Positions 1-8,888 of a stretch of DNA of 64,000 nucleotides are shown here, one piece after another; within the stretch, counting starts at the first letter, position 1, and each line of letters begins with the position of its first letter. The notes beneath the pieces were generated by a model that worked only from the letters and a program-made list of their open reading frames with translations, made no database searches and was not told the origin of the DNA. The position numbers were made by a program, and so were the translations under genes. The DNA comes from Aurantimonas coralicida_A (lineage in GTDB: Bacteria > Pseudomonadota > Alphaproteobacteria > Rhizobiales > Rhizobiaceae). Location of the stretch: the NCBI RefSeq assembly GCF_036016755.1, contig NZ_JAYXIH010000016.1, forward strand, positions 27,116 to 91,115, in the 5' to 3' direction.

Positions 1-1029
1 GGACTGCGCGAGCCGGACAAGCCGATCGGCTCCTATTTGTTCTCGGGTCCGACCGGCGTCGGCAAGACCGAGGTCGCTCGCCAACTGGCGTCGGCGCTTG
101 GTGTGGAACTGCTGCGCTTCGACATGTCGGAATACATGGAACGCCACACGGTCTCGCGGCTGATCGGCGCACCTCCGGGATATGTCGGATTTGACCAGGG
201 CGGGCTGCTCACCGATGGCGTCGACCAGCATCCCCATTGCGTGCTGCTTCTGGATGAAATCGAGAAGGCCCATCCGGACCTCTTCAACATCCTTCTGCAG
301 GTGATGGACCACGGCAAGCTGACCGATCATAACGGCAAGCAGATCGATTTCCGCAATGTGATCCTGATCATGACGACCAATGCCGGGGCGTCGGAGATGG
401 CCAAGGCCAACATCGGCTTTGGACATTCGAGGCGGACCGGAGCGGACGAGGAGGCAATCAATCGTTTGTTCACGCCCGAGTTCCGCAACCGGCTCGATGC
501 CATTATACTGTTCGGCGCACTGCCGACCCCGGTGATTCATCAGGTGGTCGAGAAGTTCGTCATGCAGCTCGAGGCTCAGCTCTCCGAGCGCGGTGTGACC
601 TTCGAACTGGCGCCGGAAGCCGTCGCTTGGTTGGCCAACAAGGGCTATGACGAGAATATGGGCGCGCGACCGCTCAGCCGGGTTATCCAGGAGCACATCA
701 AGAAGCCGCTGGCGGATGAGGTGTTGTTCGGCAAGCTCAAGCATGGTGGCACGGTCAAGGTCACCGTCGTCGAGGCGGAGGACGGTGAAAAGCAGCTGAA
801 GCTGGAGGCGATCGCCGACGTGGTTCCGCCCAAACCGAAGCGTTCGTCCAAGGCGAAGAAGCGGGTGAAGGTCGCGGCCGACGGACCGGACTTCGACGAC
901 GCTCCGTCCGAGGATGACGACGATGCGGCCGGCGGGGGCGACGCCGAAGGCGAGCTTGCAACGGTGGTGGCGTCGCGCCCCGGCAAACGCCCAGGCACCG
1001 TGCCGAAGGTCCCACGCAAATCCTCCTGA
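1..1029 (+). CDS. clpA: ATP-dependent Clp protease ATP-binding subunit ClpA, C-terminal part
   Basis: The gene enters from the left edge, so only the last 342 residues are seen. They contain the second AAA+ module of ClpA: Walker A GPTGVGKT, pore-loop-type GYVGFDQGG, Walker B VLLLDEIEKA, sensor MTTNAG and the FRNRLD arginine region, followed by the C-terminal small domain (NMGARPLSRVIQ). ClpA unfolds substrates and threads them into ClpP. After the conserved domain there is a tail of about 80 residues that is first basic (KPKRSSKAKKR) and then strongly acidic (DFDDAPSEDDDD). E. coli ClpA lacks it; I recall similar tails in related alphaproteobacteria but did not compare them. A terminator follows directly. 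The identification is secure; only the missing N-terminus is uncertain. Confidence 0.95.
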   Translation, partial: GLREPDKPIGSYLFSGPTGVGKTEVARQLASALGVELLRFDMSEYMERHTVSRLIGAPPGYVGFDQGGLLTDGVDQHPHCVLLLDEIEKAHPDLFNILLQVMDHGKLTDHNGKQIDFRNVILIMTTNAGASEMAKANIGFGHSRRTGADEEAINRLFTPEFRNRLDAIILFGALPTPVIHQVVEKFVMQLEAQLSERGVTFELAPEAVAWLANKGYDENMGARPLSRVIQEHIKKPLADEVLFGKLKHGGTVKVTVVEAEDGEKQLKLEAIADVVPPKPKRSSKAKKRVKVAADGPDFDDAPSEDDDDAAGGGDAEGELATVVASRPGKRPGTVPKVPRKSS

Positions 1030-1040
1030 TCCGCAGATCC

Positions 1041-1072
1041 AAAAGGGGTCGCTCCATCGGCGATCCCTTTTT
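1041..1072 (+). terminator. Rho-independent terminator after clpA
   Basis: AAAAGGGGTCGC (1041-1052) pairs with GCGATCCCTTTT (1060-1071) across a 7-nt loop, with a single G-U pair, and the 3' arm ends in a T run. It lies 12 nt after the clpA stop. Confidence 0.85.
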
Positions 1073-1100
1073 CGTGCACATCCTTCCAGAGACCTGAACG

Positions 1101-1838
1101 ATGCATGGTGAGACAGCCGCACGAGATCGCTCGTCCCTGTTCTGGGCGCTCCGGGGCATCAGGGGAATCGCCAGCCCGCCGGCGCTGATCCTGACCACCG
1201 CCTTCGTCGGCTTCGCGGCACTCTGCCGCGATGCCGGCCTGACCTGGGTCGAAGCCTCGTTCATGACCGCCACGGTCTGGGCGTTGCCGGCGAAAATCGT
1301 TCTGGTCGGGGCCATCACCGCCGGTGCCTCGCTTCCGGCGACCGCTTTGGCGGTCGGACTGTCGTCGTTGCGGATGATGCCGATGGTCGTCGCGCTGATG
1401 CCGGTGATCAAAGGACCGAAGACCCGAACCGGGACGCTGCTCTTCCTGTCGCATTTCGTCGCGATCACCGGCTGGATCTTCGCAATGGAGCGGATTGAGA
1501 CCGTGCCGCGCGACAAACGCACCCTCTTCTTCGGCGCCTTCGCCGTAACCCTGACGACGATCAACACCGTCCTCGTCGCCCTTGTTTTTAATTTGATGGG
1601 CCAATTGCCGGCCCTGGCGACAGGCGCGCTGGCGTTTCTGACGCCGGTCTATTTCCTGACGTCGCTCTTCGGAACGGCTCGCGAAGCATCCGGCCGTATT
1701 GCGCTGTTCACGGGAATGGCGGCTCTGCCGCCGGCCCATTGGTTCATACCCGGCTTCGAACTCCTGGTCGCCGGAATTGCCGGCGGGACGGTCGCCTATA
1801 TGGCCGGCCGGATCATCGAAGGGCGGCGGCTCGCGTGA
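1101..1838 (+). CDS. AzlC family permease (branched-chain amino acid exporter large subunit)
   Basis: This 245-residue hydrophobic protein has the length and pattern of AzlC proteins: an early ALILTTAFVGFAALCRDAG segment, the motif SLRMMPM in the middle, and several further membrane spans. AzlC works with the small partner AzlD in the inner membrane to export branched-chain amino acids or analogues. The next gene is that partner and its start overlaps this stop (TGATG at 1836-1840), so the two are translationally coupled. Substrate specificity cannot be read from the sequence. It is separated from clpA by a terminator and so should have its own promoter. Confidence 0.88.
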   Translation: MHGETAARDRSSLFWALRGIRGIASPPALILTTAFVGFAALCRDAGLTWVEASFMTATVWALPAKIVLVGAITAGASLPATALAVGLSSLRMMPMVVALMPVIKGPKTRTGTLLFLSHFVAITGWIFAMERIETVPRDKRTLFFGAFAVTLTTINTVLVALVFNLMGQLPALATGALAFLTPVYFLTSLFGTAREASGRIALFTGMAALPPAHWFIPGFELLVAGIAGGTVAYMAGRIIEGRRLA

Positions 1839-2194
1839 TGGGCGATTTGAGCTTCACCGCGATTGCGGAGCCCTGGTGGCCCTTCGTCTTCATCCTTTTG
1901 GCGGGATGGCTGCCCACCGACATATGGCGTTATCTCGGCGTCCTGTCGGCCGGCCGCATCGACGAGCACTCGCCCTTCGCGGCCTTTGCACGGACGATCG
2001 CGACATCGCTGGTGGCGGCCGTAATCGCGCAGCTGGTACTGTTTCCCACCGGTTCGCTCGCCGCGATCGCCCCGCTCATCCGGGTCGGAGCTCTTGCGGC
2101 GGGCTTCGCGGCTTACCTGCTGTTGGGCCGGCGGGTGCTGGTCGCCATTCTCATCGCCGAGGCGATTCTCATCGGCGGCGCCGTCCTGACCTGA
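1838..2194 (+). CDS. AzlD domain-containing protein (exporter small subunit)
   Basis: This 118-residue protein has about four predicted membrane spans. The segment ILLAGWLPTDIWRYLGVLSAGRI resembles the AzlD family (usual length about 100-110). The start at 1838 was chosen because it overlaps the azlC stop and gives the normal family length; an upstream in-frame ATG at 1739 would lie inside azlC. It is inferred to form a two-component exporter with the preceding AzlC. The gene ends about 30 nt before the convergent HIT gene. Confidence 0.85.
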   Translation: MGDLSFTAIAEPWWPFVFILLAGWLPTDIWRYLGVLSAGRIDEHSPFAAFARTIATSLVAAVIAQLVLFPTGSLAAIAPLIRVGALAAGFAAYLLLGRRVLVAILIAEAILIGGAVLT

Positions 2195-2223
2195 GCACAA
2201 TCTGCGGGCCAGGTTGCGGACAA

Positions 2224-2646
2224 TCAGCCGAGGGCGGCGCGAATGCGGTCGGCCTGCTCGGAGAGGACAGCCTGGTCGAGCATGCCGCCGGCATGACGTT
2301 TCAACGGCACCCCGTCATAGATCGGCACCACATGGAAGTGCAGGTGAAAGACGGTCTGCCCCGCCGGCGTCTCGTTGAACTGCGCGATCCGCACGCCATC
2401 GGCCTCGAAGGCTTTCTTCACCGCGCGGGCGAGCTTCGCCACCACCGGCATGACCTTCGCCAAGGTCTCGTCCGTGGCATCGAGGAGATTGCGTGAGGGT
2501 GTCTTCGGAATGACCAGGCAATGCCCCTTCGACTCCGGCATCACATCCATGATCGCGATAGCCGCCGCATTCTCGTAGAGCGTCTGGCTCGGGAGTTCGC
2601 CGCGAAGGATTTTCGCGAAGATGTTGCCGTCGTCATAGGTGTCCAT
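2224..2646 (-). CDS. HIT family hydrolase (histidine triad)
   Basis: This 140-residue protein carries the histidine triad HLHFHVVP near residue 100 and the N-terminal pattern NIFAKILRGELPS typical of Hint-type nucleotide phosphoramidases. These enzymes hydrolyse AMP-lysine or related adenylates in the cytoplasm. The start at 2646 (MDTYDDGNIF) was chosen because homologous N-termini begin there; the open frame reaches 20 codons further upstream. It is followed on the opposite strand by azlD. The biological substrate is unknown for most members. Confidence 0.92.
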   Translation of the reverse strand: MDTYDDGNIFAKILRGELPSQTLYENAAAIAIMDVMPESKGHCLVIPKTPSRNLLDATDETLAKVMPVVAKLARAVKKAFEADGVRIAQFNETPAGQTVFHLHFHVVPIYDGVPLKRHAGGMLDQAVLSEQADRIRAALG

Positions 2647-2742
2647 GAAAATCCTTCCCCTCGGTGCTCCCCCGACGCGCGGGGATTGCTTCAACAGATG
2701 CGGCACCGCGCGGCTTTTGTCGACTGTGCCGCTCGCCGCGCA

Positions 2743-3969
2743 TCAGGACGCATCTTTCTTGTAAGGCGTATGGCCGCCCAGAATCTCGCCGACACGCGCG
2801 ACCTCGGCGCGTTCATGATCGAGATAATCCTCGATCGCGCGGCGCAGGCCCGGATGGGCGATCCAATGGGCCGAATGCGTCGTCACCGGCTCGTAGCCAC
2901 GGGCCAGCTTGTGCTCCCCCTGGGCACCCGCCTCGACGACCGCCAGCCCATGTGCGATCGCATAGTCGATCGCCTGATGGTAGCAGACCTCGAAATGCAG
3001 ATAGGGATGGTCTTCCACGCACCCCCAATTGCGGCCGTAGACCGTATCGGGGCCGAGGAAATTCAGTCCGCCGGCGATGTAGCGGCCGTTGCGCTTGGCC
3101 ATCACCAGCAAGATCTGCGCGCCCATCCGCTCGCCGACGAGGCTGAAGAATTCCCGATTGAGATAGGGGCGACCCCACTTGCGGCTGCCGGTGTCCATGT
3201 AGAACTCGTAAAAGGCGTCCCATACGGCCTCGGTGAGGTCGCGCCCGGTCAGCCATTCGATCGAGATGTCGTTGACGAGCGCCTGTGCCCGCTCTTTGCG
3301 CAGGGCTTTGCGCTTGCGCGAGGCGAGGGTGCCGAGAAAGGCTTCGTAGCTGTCATAGCCCCGATTGTGAAAATGAAACTGCTGGTCGGTGCGGTGCAGC
3401 CAGTCCGCGTCTTCAAACGCAGCCCGATCGGCCGGCCGCAGGAAGGTCGCATGAACCGACGACACGCCGGTCCTGGCGGCGTAGCTCTTGGCTCCCTCGG
3501 CAAGCGCCATGCGGCGGGTTGCCGCGCCACCGTCGCCTCCGACCAGAAGACGTGGGCCGCTCGCCGGGGTGAAAGGCACCGCCATCTGCAGCTTTGGATA
3601 ATAGCGACCGCCGGCCCGCTGGAACGCGTCGGCCCAGCCGTGATCGAAGACATACTCGCCTTGACTATGCGACTTCAGATAGGCGGGCGCGGCCGCGATG
3701 GGCTTCCCGCCTGGGCCTTCAAGAACCAGATGCTGGGGCAGCCATCCTGCCGGTTGGCTAACGCTGCCGCTGTCTTCCAGCGAACTAAGAAAGGCGTGGG
3801 AAACGAACGGGTTGATGGTGGTTTTTTGTGTGTTGACGGAAGCCGAATCGACCGCAACTGCCGCCAACTCGTCCCATCGCTCGGCCGCGACCGCGCCGAT
3901 CGTATCGACGATCCTGATCGTGAATATGTCGTCGCCCTCGACTGGAGCGCCCTGCGGCTTTTCCATCAT
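2743..3969 (-). CDS. GNAT family N-acetyltransferase of the COG3146 (peptidogalycan) type
   Basis: This 408-residue protein matches the COG3146/DUF482 family. Seen features are the SRKRKALRKER basic stretch, the region FYEFYMDTGSRKWGRPYLNR, the tract ARGYEPVTTHSAHWIAHP, and a C-terminus ending near HTPYKKDAS. The fold is a FemAB-like tandem GNAT arrangement. The biochemical role is not established, although it is often annotated as peptidoglycan- or peptidogalycan-related. Two adjacent ATGs (3969, 3966) are possible starts. It sits 38 nt from the GDPD gene on the same strand and probably shares its transcript. Confidence 0.85.
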   Translation of the reverse strand: MMEKPQGAPVEGDDIFTIRIVDTIGAVAAERWDELAAVAVDSASVNTQKTTINPFVSHAFLSSLEDSGSVSQPAGWLPQHLVLEGPGGKPIAAAPAYLKSHSQGEYVFDHGWADAFQRAGGRYYPKLQMAVPFTPASGPRLLVGGDGGAATRRMALAEGAKSYAARTGVSSVHATFLRPADRAAFEDADWLHRTDQQFHFHNRGYDSYEAFLGTLASRKRKALRKERAQALVNDISIEWLTGRDLTEAVWDAFYEFYMDTGSRKWGRPYLNREFFSLVGERMGAQILLVMAKRNGRYIAGGLNFLGPDTVYGRNWGCVEDHPYLHFEVCYHQAIDYAIAHGLAVVEAGAQGEHKLARGYEPVTTHSAHWIAHPGLRRAIEDYLDHERAEVARVGEILGGHTPYKKDAS

Positions 3970-4007
3970 GGCGGAGAGTTATGTCGCCGGTGGCGCGACG
4001 CAAGCCT

Positions 4008-4742
4008 TCAGGACTCAGGTGTAAAGCCCTCGAAGGTCATCTGGTCGCAATAATCGCGGCTGCGGCGAACGTCTTCAGCCGTGCGGACCGTCCAGGAGAT
4101 CACCGGCGCGCAGTGCTCGCGCCGAACCCAATCGACGAAGGCGTTCGGCAGATGGTGGACGTTGTAGGAGCAGAAGTCGCAGCCGCCTGCATAGATCTGC
4201 CGATGCGCCGCCAGAACCTCGGGCCGGGTTCCCTCGGCCGTGAGGCCGATCGGGCGGTTTGGGCGCGCTTCGAGCATTTGGCCGATGAGCCACGAATCGA
4301 ACGACATCAGCGCGAGCTGGCCGGCATAGGCTTCGACGATCGGGCCAAGCCGATCAAAATAGCCTTCGTCGCGGGCCGGATCGAGCCCTTTCAACTCCAT
4401 GACCACGGGAACGCGACCATCGACCATATCGAGAAACGCCGAGACTGTCGGAATGCCGACCCCGGTGGCGGCGAGGTCGAGTTCCTGGATCGCGGCGTCT
4501 CGGGTCGCGCGAAACGCGCCTTCGCGGCCGGTGAGCCGGTCGAGCGCGGCGTCGTGGAAAATATAAGGCGTGCCGTCAGCGGAGAGCTGGACATCGCATT
4601 CGATCGCCCAGCCCGACGCGATCGCCGCCTGTGCCGCCGGAATTGAATTCTCGGCGACGGCTTGATTGCCGTCATGCAATCCCCGGTGGGCGATCGGCCG
4701 CTCGACCAGCCAGCCGAGCGGACCGCTATAGCGGGCGATCAT
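4008..4742 (-). CDS. Glycerophosphodiester phosphodiesterase family protein
   Basis: This 244-residue protein shows the GDPD signature: AHRGLHDGN near the N-terminus, then ECDVQLSADGTPYIFHD with the metal-binding Glu/Asp and His, and VVMELKG. The family hydrolyses glycerophosphodiesters to glycerol 3-phosphate and an alcohol. No signal peptide is evident, so it should be cytoplasmic. The start at 4742 lies one nucleotide after the ridA stop, a coupled arrangement. A longer frame upstream would overlap ridA and was not used. Confidence 0.9.
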   Translation of the reverse strand: MIARYSGPLGWLVERPIAHRGLHDGNQAVAENSIPAAQAAIASGWAIECDVQLSADGTPYIFHDAALDRLTGREGAFRATRDAAIQELDLAATGVGIPTVSAFLDMVDGRVPVVMELKGLDPARDEGYFDRLGPIVEAYAGQLALMSFDSWLIGQMLEARPNRPIGLTAEGTRPEVLAAHRQIYAGGCDFCSYNVHHLPNAFVDWVRREHCAPVISWTVRTAEDVRRSRDYCDQMTFEGFTPES

Positions 4743-4743
4743 G

Positions 4744-5211
4744 TCAATCGATCTCGAAAAGCGCTTCGATTTCGACCGCTGCGTCCAGGGGCAGCGCCGG
4801 GACACCAACCGCCGAGCGCGAATGGCGGCCCTTGTCGCCGAGGATCTCGACCAGGAAATCCGACGCGCCGTTGGCGACCTTGTGCTGTTCGGTGAAGCTG
4901 GCGTCGCTCGCCACGAACACGGTGAGTTTGAGGAGGCGGTTCACCCGGCGCCAGTCGCCGCCGAGCGCGGCATTGGCCTGCGCGAGAATGTTGATCGCGC
5001 ACAGGCGCGCCGCCGCCTGACCCTCTTCCAGCGAGACGCCGGCGCCGAGCTTGCCGACGACGGCTAGCTTGCCATCCTCGATCGGAAGCTGGCCCGATGT
5101 CTGCAGCAGCCGGCCGTGTACGACGAAGGGAACGTAGTTTGCCGCGGGGGCCGCCGCCTCCGGCAGAGTCACACTCGCGGCGCGCAGACGGGTCTCGATC
5201 GAATCGGCCAT
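4744..5211 (-). CDS. RidA family protein (YjgF/YER057c-type enamine/imine deaminase)
   Basis: This 155-residue protein belongs to the longer RidA subfamily. It has VPFVVHGRLLQTSGQLP near the N-terminus, the central GAALGGDWRRVNRLLKLTVFVAS-like region, and the C-terminal HSRSAVGVPALPLDAAVEIEA, where the Arg in HSRSAVG corresponds to the conserved active-site arginine. RidA hydrolyses reactive enamine/imine intermediates; long subfamilies are less well characterised. It is the first gene of a unit with GDPD and COG3146 and is divergent from eipB. Confidence 0.9.
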   Translation of the reverse strand: MADSIETRLRAASVTLPEAAAPAANYVPFVVHGRLLQTSGQLPIEDGKLAVVGKLGAGVSLEEGQAAARLCAINILAQANAALGGDWRRVNRLLKLTVFVASDASFTEQHKVANGASDFLVEILGDKGRHSRSAVGVPALPLDAAVEIEALFEID

Positions 5212-5347
5212 GATATTGTCTTCCTTCGTCTTCAGGGATAGGAGCGCCGGATGGGTTTATCGCCCATCACGGCCCACGGAATAGGGTGCTACGAAATTCC
5301 GATCGATCGGTAGCCCATCCGTCGATCCAGCGAAAGATCGTCCCGTC

Positions 5348-6181
5348 ATGCGAGCGACAACCCTTCCGCTTTTGATCAGTATCGTTGGGGTGTTTTCCGC
5401 CGTTGCCTCGGCGCAGGAACTGGTGCCGCACCGGGCCTCCTACGACCTGTCGATGCGTGAGGGGGATAGCGACCTGGTCGACGCGCAGGGCCGGATCGCG
5501 ATCGAGATGCGCCGGAAGACCTGCGACACATACGACCTCGACTATCGCTTCGTGGCGCGCTTCCAGCAGGAGCAGGAACTGATCGTCACCGATCAGCAGA
5601 CGCGCTCCACCGAAAGCGCCGACGGCGAGCGTTTCGACTTCGAGACCAAGACCTTCATCGACGCCAGTCCGGAAAATGCGGTGATTGGCACCGCGTCGAC
5701 GCGAGGCGACGTGACGCGGGTCGCCCTGACAGCCCCCAAGGTCCGGACCGTCGAGGTACCAAAATCCCTGTTTCCGATGCAGCATACGATTGCGCTGATC
5801 GGGCAGGCGAAGGCCGGCGCGCGGATCGTCGAGACACGGCTCTATGATGGCGACGAGGAGGTCGAGAAGCTTTTGACGAGTACCGCGGTGATCGCGCCGG
5901 CTTCGGAGTCTGGCACGGGGCGCGACGGGAAGGTGGCCGAGGTGACGCCAAGCGACGGGCGCGCGTCTCTATCTGACCAGCTTACCGGTCTCGCCGCCTG
6001 GCGTATCAGCGAATCCTTTTACAATTCCGACAGCGACCCGGACGGTCTGCCGATTTTCGAAACGGCCTATACGCTCTACGAGAACGGCGTCTCCGATGAT
6101 TTGGTGCTGACCTTCGACGGCTATACCTTGGCCGGCGGCCTCGCGAGCCTCGACCTTTTTGAAATACCTGACTGCCCCTGA
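5348..6181 (+). CDS. eipB: EipB family envelope protein (DUF1849)
   Basis: This 277-residue protein has a Sec signal peptide (hydrophobic segment to about residue 22, cleavage near ASA-QE) and the mature start ELVPHRASYDLSM typical of EipB. Two cysteines are visible, in RKTCDTYDLDY and in the C-terminal IPDCP; EipB from Brucella has a conserved disulfide joining equivalent positions. EipB is a periplasmic beta-spiral protein needed for envelope integrity in Brucella. The 136-bp gap to ridA should carry divergent promoters. The family call is secure from the length, the N-terminal motif and the paired cysteines. Confidence 0.88.
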   Translation: MRATTLPLLISIVGVFSAVASAQELVPHRASYDLSMREGDSDLVDAQGRIAIEMRRKTCDTYDLDYRFVARFQQEQELIVTDQQTRSTESADGERFDFETKTFIDASPENAVIGTASTRGDVTRVALTAPKVRTVEVPKSLFPMQHTIALIGQAKAGARIVETRLYDGDEEVEKLLTSTAVIAPASESGTGRDGKVAEVTPSDGRASLSDQLTGLAAWRISESFYNSDSDPDGLPIFETAYTLYENGVSDDLVLTFDGYTLAGGLASLDLFEIPDCP

Positions 6182-6391
6182 ACCGACGGGGCGTAGCAAC
6201 GCCGTGCCGTTAGAGGCAAGCCAAACGCGCGCTTGGCTTGCCTCGTCGCGGCTTTTGGTGTATCGGCGCGTCCATTCCACACACGGAAGTCGGGTTTCGA
6301 CGGTCGAGTTCTGCTCGAACGACGCAATCCACCGGTGGCGGCATCCGGCCGCTTCTTTCCGTGGAGGCTCAACCGGTAAAGGAAACATACC

Positions 6392-7288
6392 ATGGCATTG
6401 CCAGACTATTCCATGCGCCAGCTTCTCGAAGCGGGCGTCCATTTCGGCCACCAGACTCACCGCTGGAACCCGAAGATGGCGCCCTATATCTTCGGCGCGC
6501 GCAACAATATCCACATTCTCGATCTCGCGCAGACGGTGCCGCTTCTGCACCGCGCTCTGCAGGCGGTCTCTGACACGGTCGCCCGTGGCGGCCGCGTGCT
6601 CTTCGTCGGCACCAAGCGCCAGGCGTCGGACATCATCGCGGACGCGGCGCAGCGTTCGGCCCAGTACTACGTCAACGCCCGCTGGCTCGGCGGCATGCTG
6701 ACCAACTGGAACACCATCTCCAAGTCGATCCAGCGCCTGCGCAAGCTCGACGAGATGCTCTCTGGCGAGGCCCAGGGCTTCACCAAGAAGGAGCGTCTGA
6801 CGCTGCAGCGCGAGCGCGACAAGCTCGACCGAGCGCTCGGCGGTATCCGTGACATGGGTGGCGTCCCGGACATGATCTTCATTATCGACACCAACAAGGA
6901 GTCGATCGCGATCGAGGAGGCCAAGCGGCTGCATATCCCGATCGTCGCGGTAGTGGATTCGAACTGCAATCCAGCATCGATCGATTACCCGATCCCGGGC
7001 AATGACGACGCCGCTCGCGCGATCACTCTCTACTGCGACCTCATCGCCCGGTCGGCGGTGGACGGCATTGCCCGCCAGCAGGGCGATTCCGGCGTCGACA
7101 TCGGTGCGCTCGAAGAAGCACCTGTCGAGGAGGTGATCGAGGAAGAGACGGTTGCTGCTTCGGCAAGCGAAGAAGCTGCCCCGGCAAGCGAAGAAGCGGC
7201 TCCGGCTGCAGCCGCCACCGAAGAGCCGGTCGCTGCTGAGCAGGCTGAGGCCGCCGGCGACGAGAAGACCGAGGCGGCTAGCGCCTGA
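6392..7288 (+). CDS. rpsB: 30S ribosomal protein S2
   Basis: Residues 1-230 are a standard S2: MRQLLEAGVHFGHQTHRWNPKM at the start, RWLGGMLTNWNT in the middle and NDDAARAITLYCDLIA near the end. The remaining 65 or so residues form an Ala/Glu-rich tail (repeats of ASEEAAP) that goes beyond the E. coli length of 241. S2 binds the 30S subunit late in assembly. The AAGGAAACATACC leader contains the ribosome binding site. tsf follows after 339 bp, which is longer than usual for this pair. Confidence 0.98.
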   Translation: MALPDYSMRQLLEAGVHFGHQTHRWNPKMAPYIFGARNNIHILDLAQTVPLLHRALQAVSDTVARGGRVLFVGTKRQASDIIADAAQRSAQYYVNARWLGGMLTNWNTISKSIQRLRKLDEMLSGEAQGFTKKERLTLQRERDKLDRALGGIRDMGGVPDMIFIIDTNKESIAIEEAKRLHIPIVAVVDSNCNPASIDYPIPGNDDAARAITLYCDLIARSAVDGIARQQGDSGVDIGALEEAPVEEVIEEETVAASASEEAAPASEEAAPAAAATEEPVAAEQAEAAGDEKTEAASA

Positions 7289-7627
7289 GCAAATGTCGAA
7301 GAGCAAGGGTTCCGGCGTGGTTGACGCCGGGACACTGCCTCGAGCGTTGCATGAGCAAACGGATGCATGGTCCTGTTTGAAAGTCTCGATCGATTTTCAG
7401 GAGGCATGCCGAGATCACACCGAATTCGGACCGCACGGGTTCAACGCCGGCACCGTGATCGCATCGAATGAGTGAGCGGAGGCGGCGGAGAACCAGCTCC
7501 CGTTTTTCTTTGCCCGGCTCTCGCGGCCGCGACTCGACCCACCAAGGTGCCGTAACCGAGGCGCCACATGTCCGGCGCACCCGTTCCCATCGAGCCGGTG
7601 CGCCCAATTATTTCTGAAGAGGCAAAC
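7289..7627 (+). other. rpsB-tsf intergenic region
   Basis: No gene is supported in these 339 bp. A short in-frame extension of tsf to 7568 exists but has no family support. An AGGAGGC-like sequence near 7400 is not followed by a credible frame. No clear terminator was found, so co-transcription of rpsB and tsf is likely. Confidence 0.5.
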
Positions 7628-8554
7628 ATGGCAATCACCGCTTCAATGGTCAAAGAGCTGCGCGACCTGACCGGCGCCGGCATGATGGACTGCAAGACCG
7701 CTCTGGCCGAGAACGACGGCAACATGGAAGCGGCGGTCGACTGGCTGCGCACCAAGGGCATCGCCAAGGCGGACAAGAAGTCTGGCCGCACCGCCGCCGA
7801 AGGGCTGGTCGGGGTCGCGGCCGAGGGTTCCAAGGCCGTCGTCGTCGAGGTGAACTCGGAAACCGATTTCGTCGCCCGCAACGACGCCTTTCAGTCGATC
7901 GTGCGCGATATCACCAATGTCGCCCTGACAACCGATGGCTCTGTCGAGGCGGTCGGCGCGGCGACCTATCCGGGTTCGTCCAAGAGCGTGAACGACACGA
8001 TCAAGGATGCCATCGGAACGATCGGCGAGAACATGGCCCTGCGCCGTTCGACGATGCTGAGCGTCGGCGAAGGCGTCGTGGCGACCTACATTCACAATCA
8101 GGTAGTCGACGGACTCGGCAAGCTTGGCGTTCTCGTGGCGATCGAATCGGCCGGCGACAAGGCGGCGCTGAATCAGTTCGGCCGTCAGGTCGCCATGCAT
8201 GTCGCCGCGACCAATCCGCTAGCATTGTCCGCTGAAGAGATCGACGCGGCCACTGTCGATCGGGAGCGGGCAATCTTCGTCGAGCAGGCGCGGCAGTCGG
8301 GCAAGCCGGAGAACATCATCGAGAAGATGGTGGAAGGACGCCTGCGCAAATTCTACGAGGAGGTCGTGCTTCTCAAGCAGGCCTTCGTCATCAACCCGGA
8401 TCTGACCGTCGAGAAGGCGCTGGCCGAGGCGGAAGCCGGTTTCGGGGCTCCTGCCAAGATCGTCGCCTTTGAGCGATTTGCGCTCGGCGAAGGGGTCGAA
8501 AAGGAAGAGACCGACTTCGCCGCCGAGGTCGCCGCGGTCGCCGGCAAAAAGTAA
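7628..8554 (+). CDS. tsf: Translation elongation factor Ts
   Basis: This 308-residue EF-Ts begins MAITASMVKELRDLTGAGMMDCKTAL, containing the classic N-terminal signature TGAGMMDCK. The second signature EVNSETDFVARND follows near residue 78. EF-Ts regenerates EF-Tu-GTP by nucleotide exchange. The start at 7628 was chosen by family alignment and the nearby AGAGG. In many relatives pyrH and frr follow tsf, but here a terminator and a Deg protease come next, so the usual gene order is broken. Confidence 0.98.
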   Translation: MAITASMVKELRDLTGAGMMDCKTALAENDGNMEAAVDWLRTKGIAKADKKSGRTAAEGLVGVAAEGSKAVVVEVNSETDFVARNDAFQSIVRDITNVALTTDGSVEAVGAATYPGSSKSVNDTIKDAIGTIGENMALRRSTMLSVGEGVVATYIHNQVVDGLGKLGVLVAIESAGDKAALNQFGRQVAMHVAATNPLALSAEEIDAATVDRERAIFVEQARQSGKPENIIEKMVEGRLRKFYEEVVLLKQAFVINPDLTVEKALAEAEAGFGAPAKIVAFERFALGEGVEKEETDFAAEVAAVAGKK

Positions 8555-8888
8555 GCATCGCCCGGCATTCCGTCATCGGAATAGGCCGGAGCAGACGGGA
8601 AGAGGGTGGCCGCTTTTGAAGCGGCTGCCCACGACATCAAGAAGATCGCGATGGCGCTAGCCGCAAAGCCAACCCCACACACGAGCTGCGCCAACACACC
8701 CAACCGGCGCCGTCTCACGAACCCGATCAGACAAACTTCGCCGCTCGAAACAAAAAACTCCGCCGAAAATCGACGGGGTCTGTCAGCACTCTGACGGGCC
8801 TCGATAAGGCCCCTTTTTCATGGCTCTCGTCTGGTTTAAACCGGAGCCGACTTCCAAAGGCGAGTCGGCGGGGAACGACAGGCGGGTG
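8555..8888 (+). other. Gap between tsf and the Deg protease gene
   Basis: Apart from the terminator at 8796-8818, no gene or RNA was recognised here. The bases from 8820 to 8888 are an in-frame extension of the next gene but probably not coding, because the signal peptide begins at 8889. Confidence 0.5.
8796..8818 (+). terminator. Rho-independent terminator after tsf
   Basis: GGGCCT (8796-8801) pairs with AGGCCC (8807-8812) around the loop CGATA and is followed by C and five Ts. It is about 240 bp after the tsf stop and just before the downstream protease gene. Confidence 0.85.

Noticed and set aside
2521..4053. A 510-codon plus-strand frame over the COG3146 gene
   Set aside because: No family features; shadow of the clear minus-strand gene.
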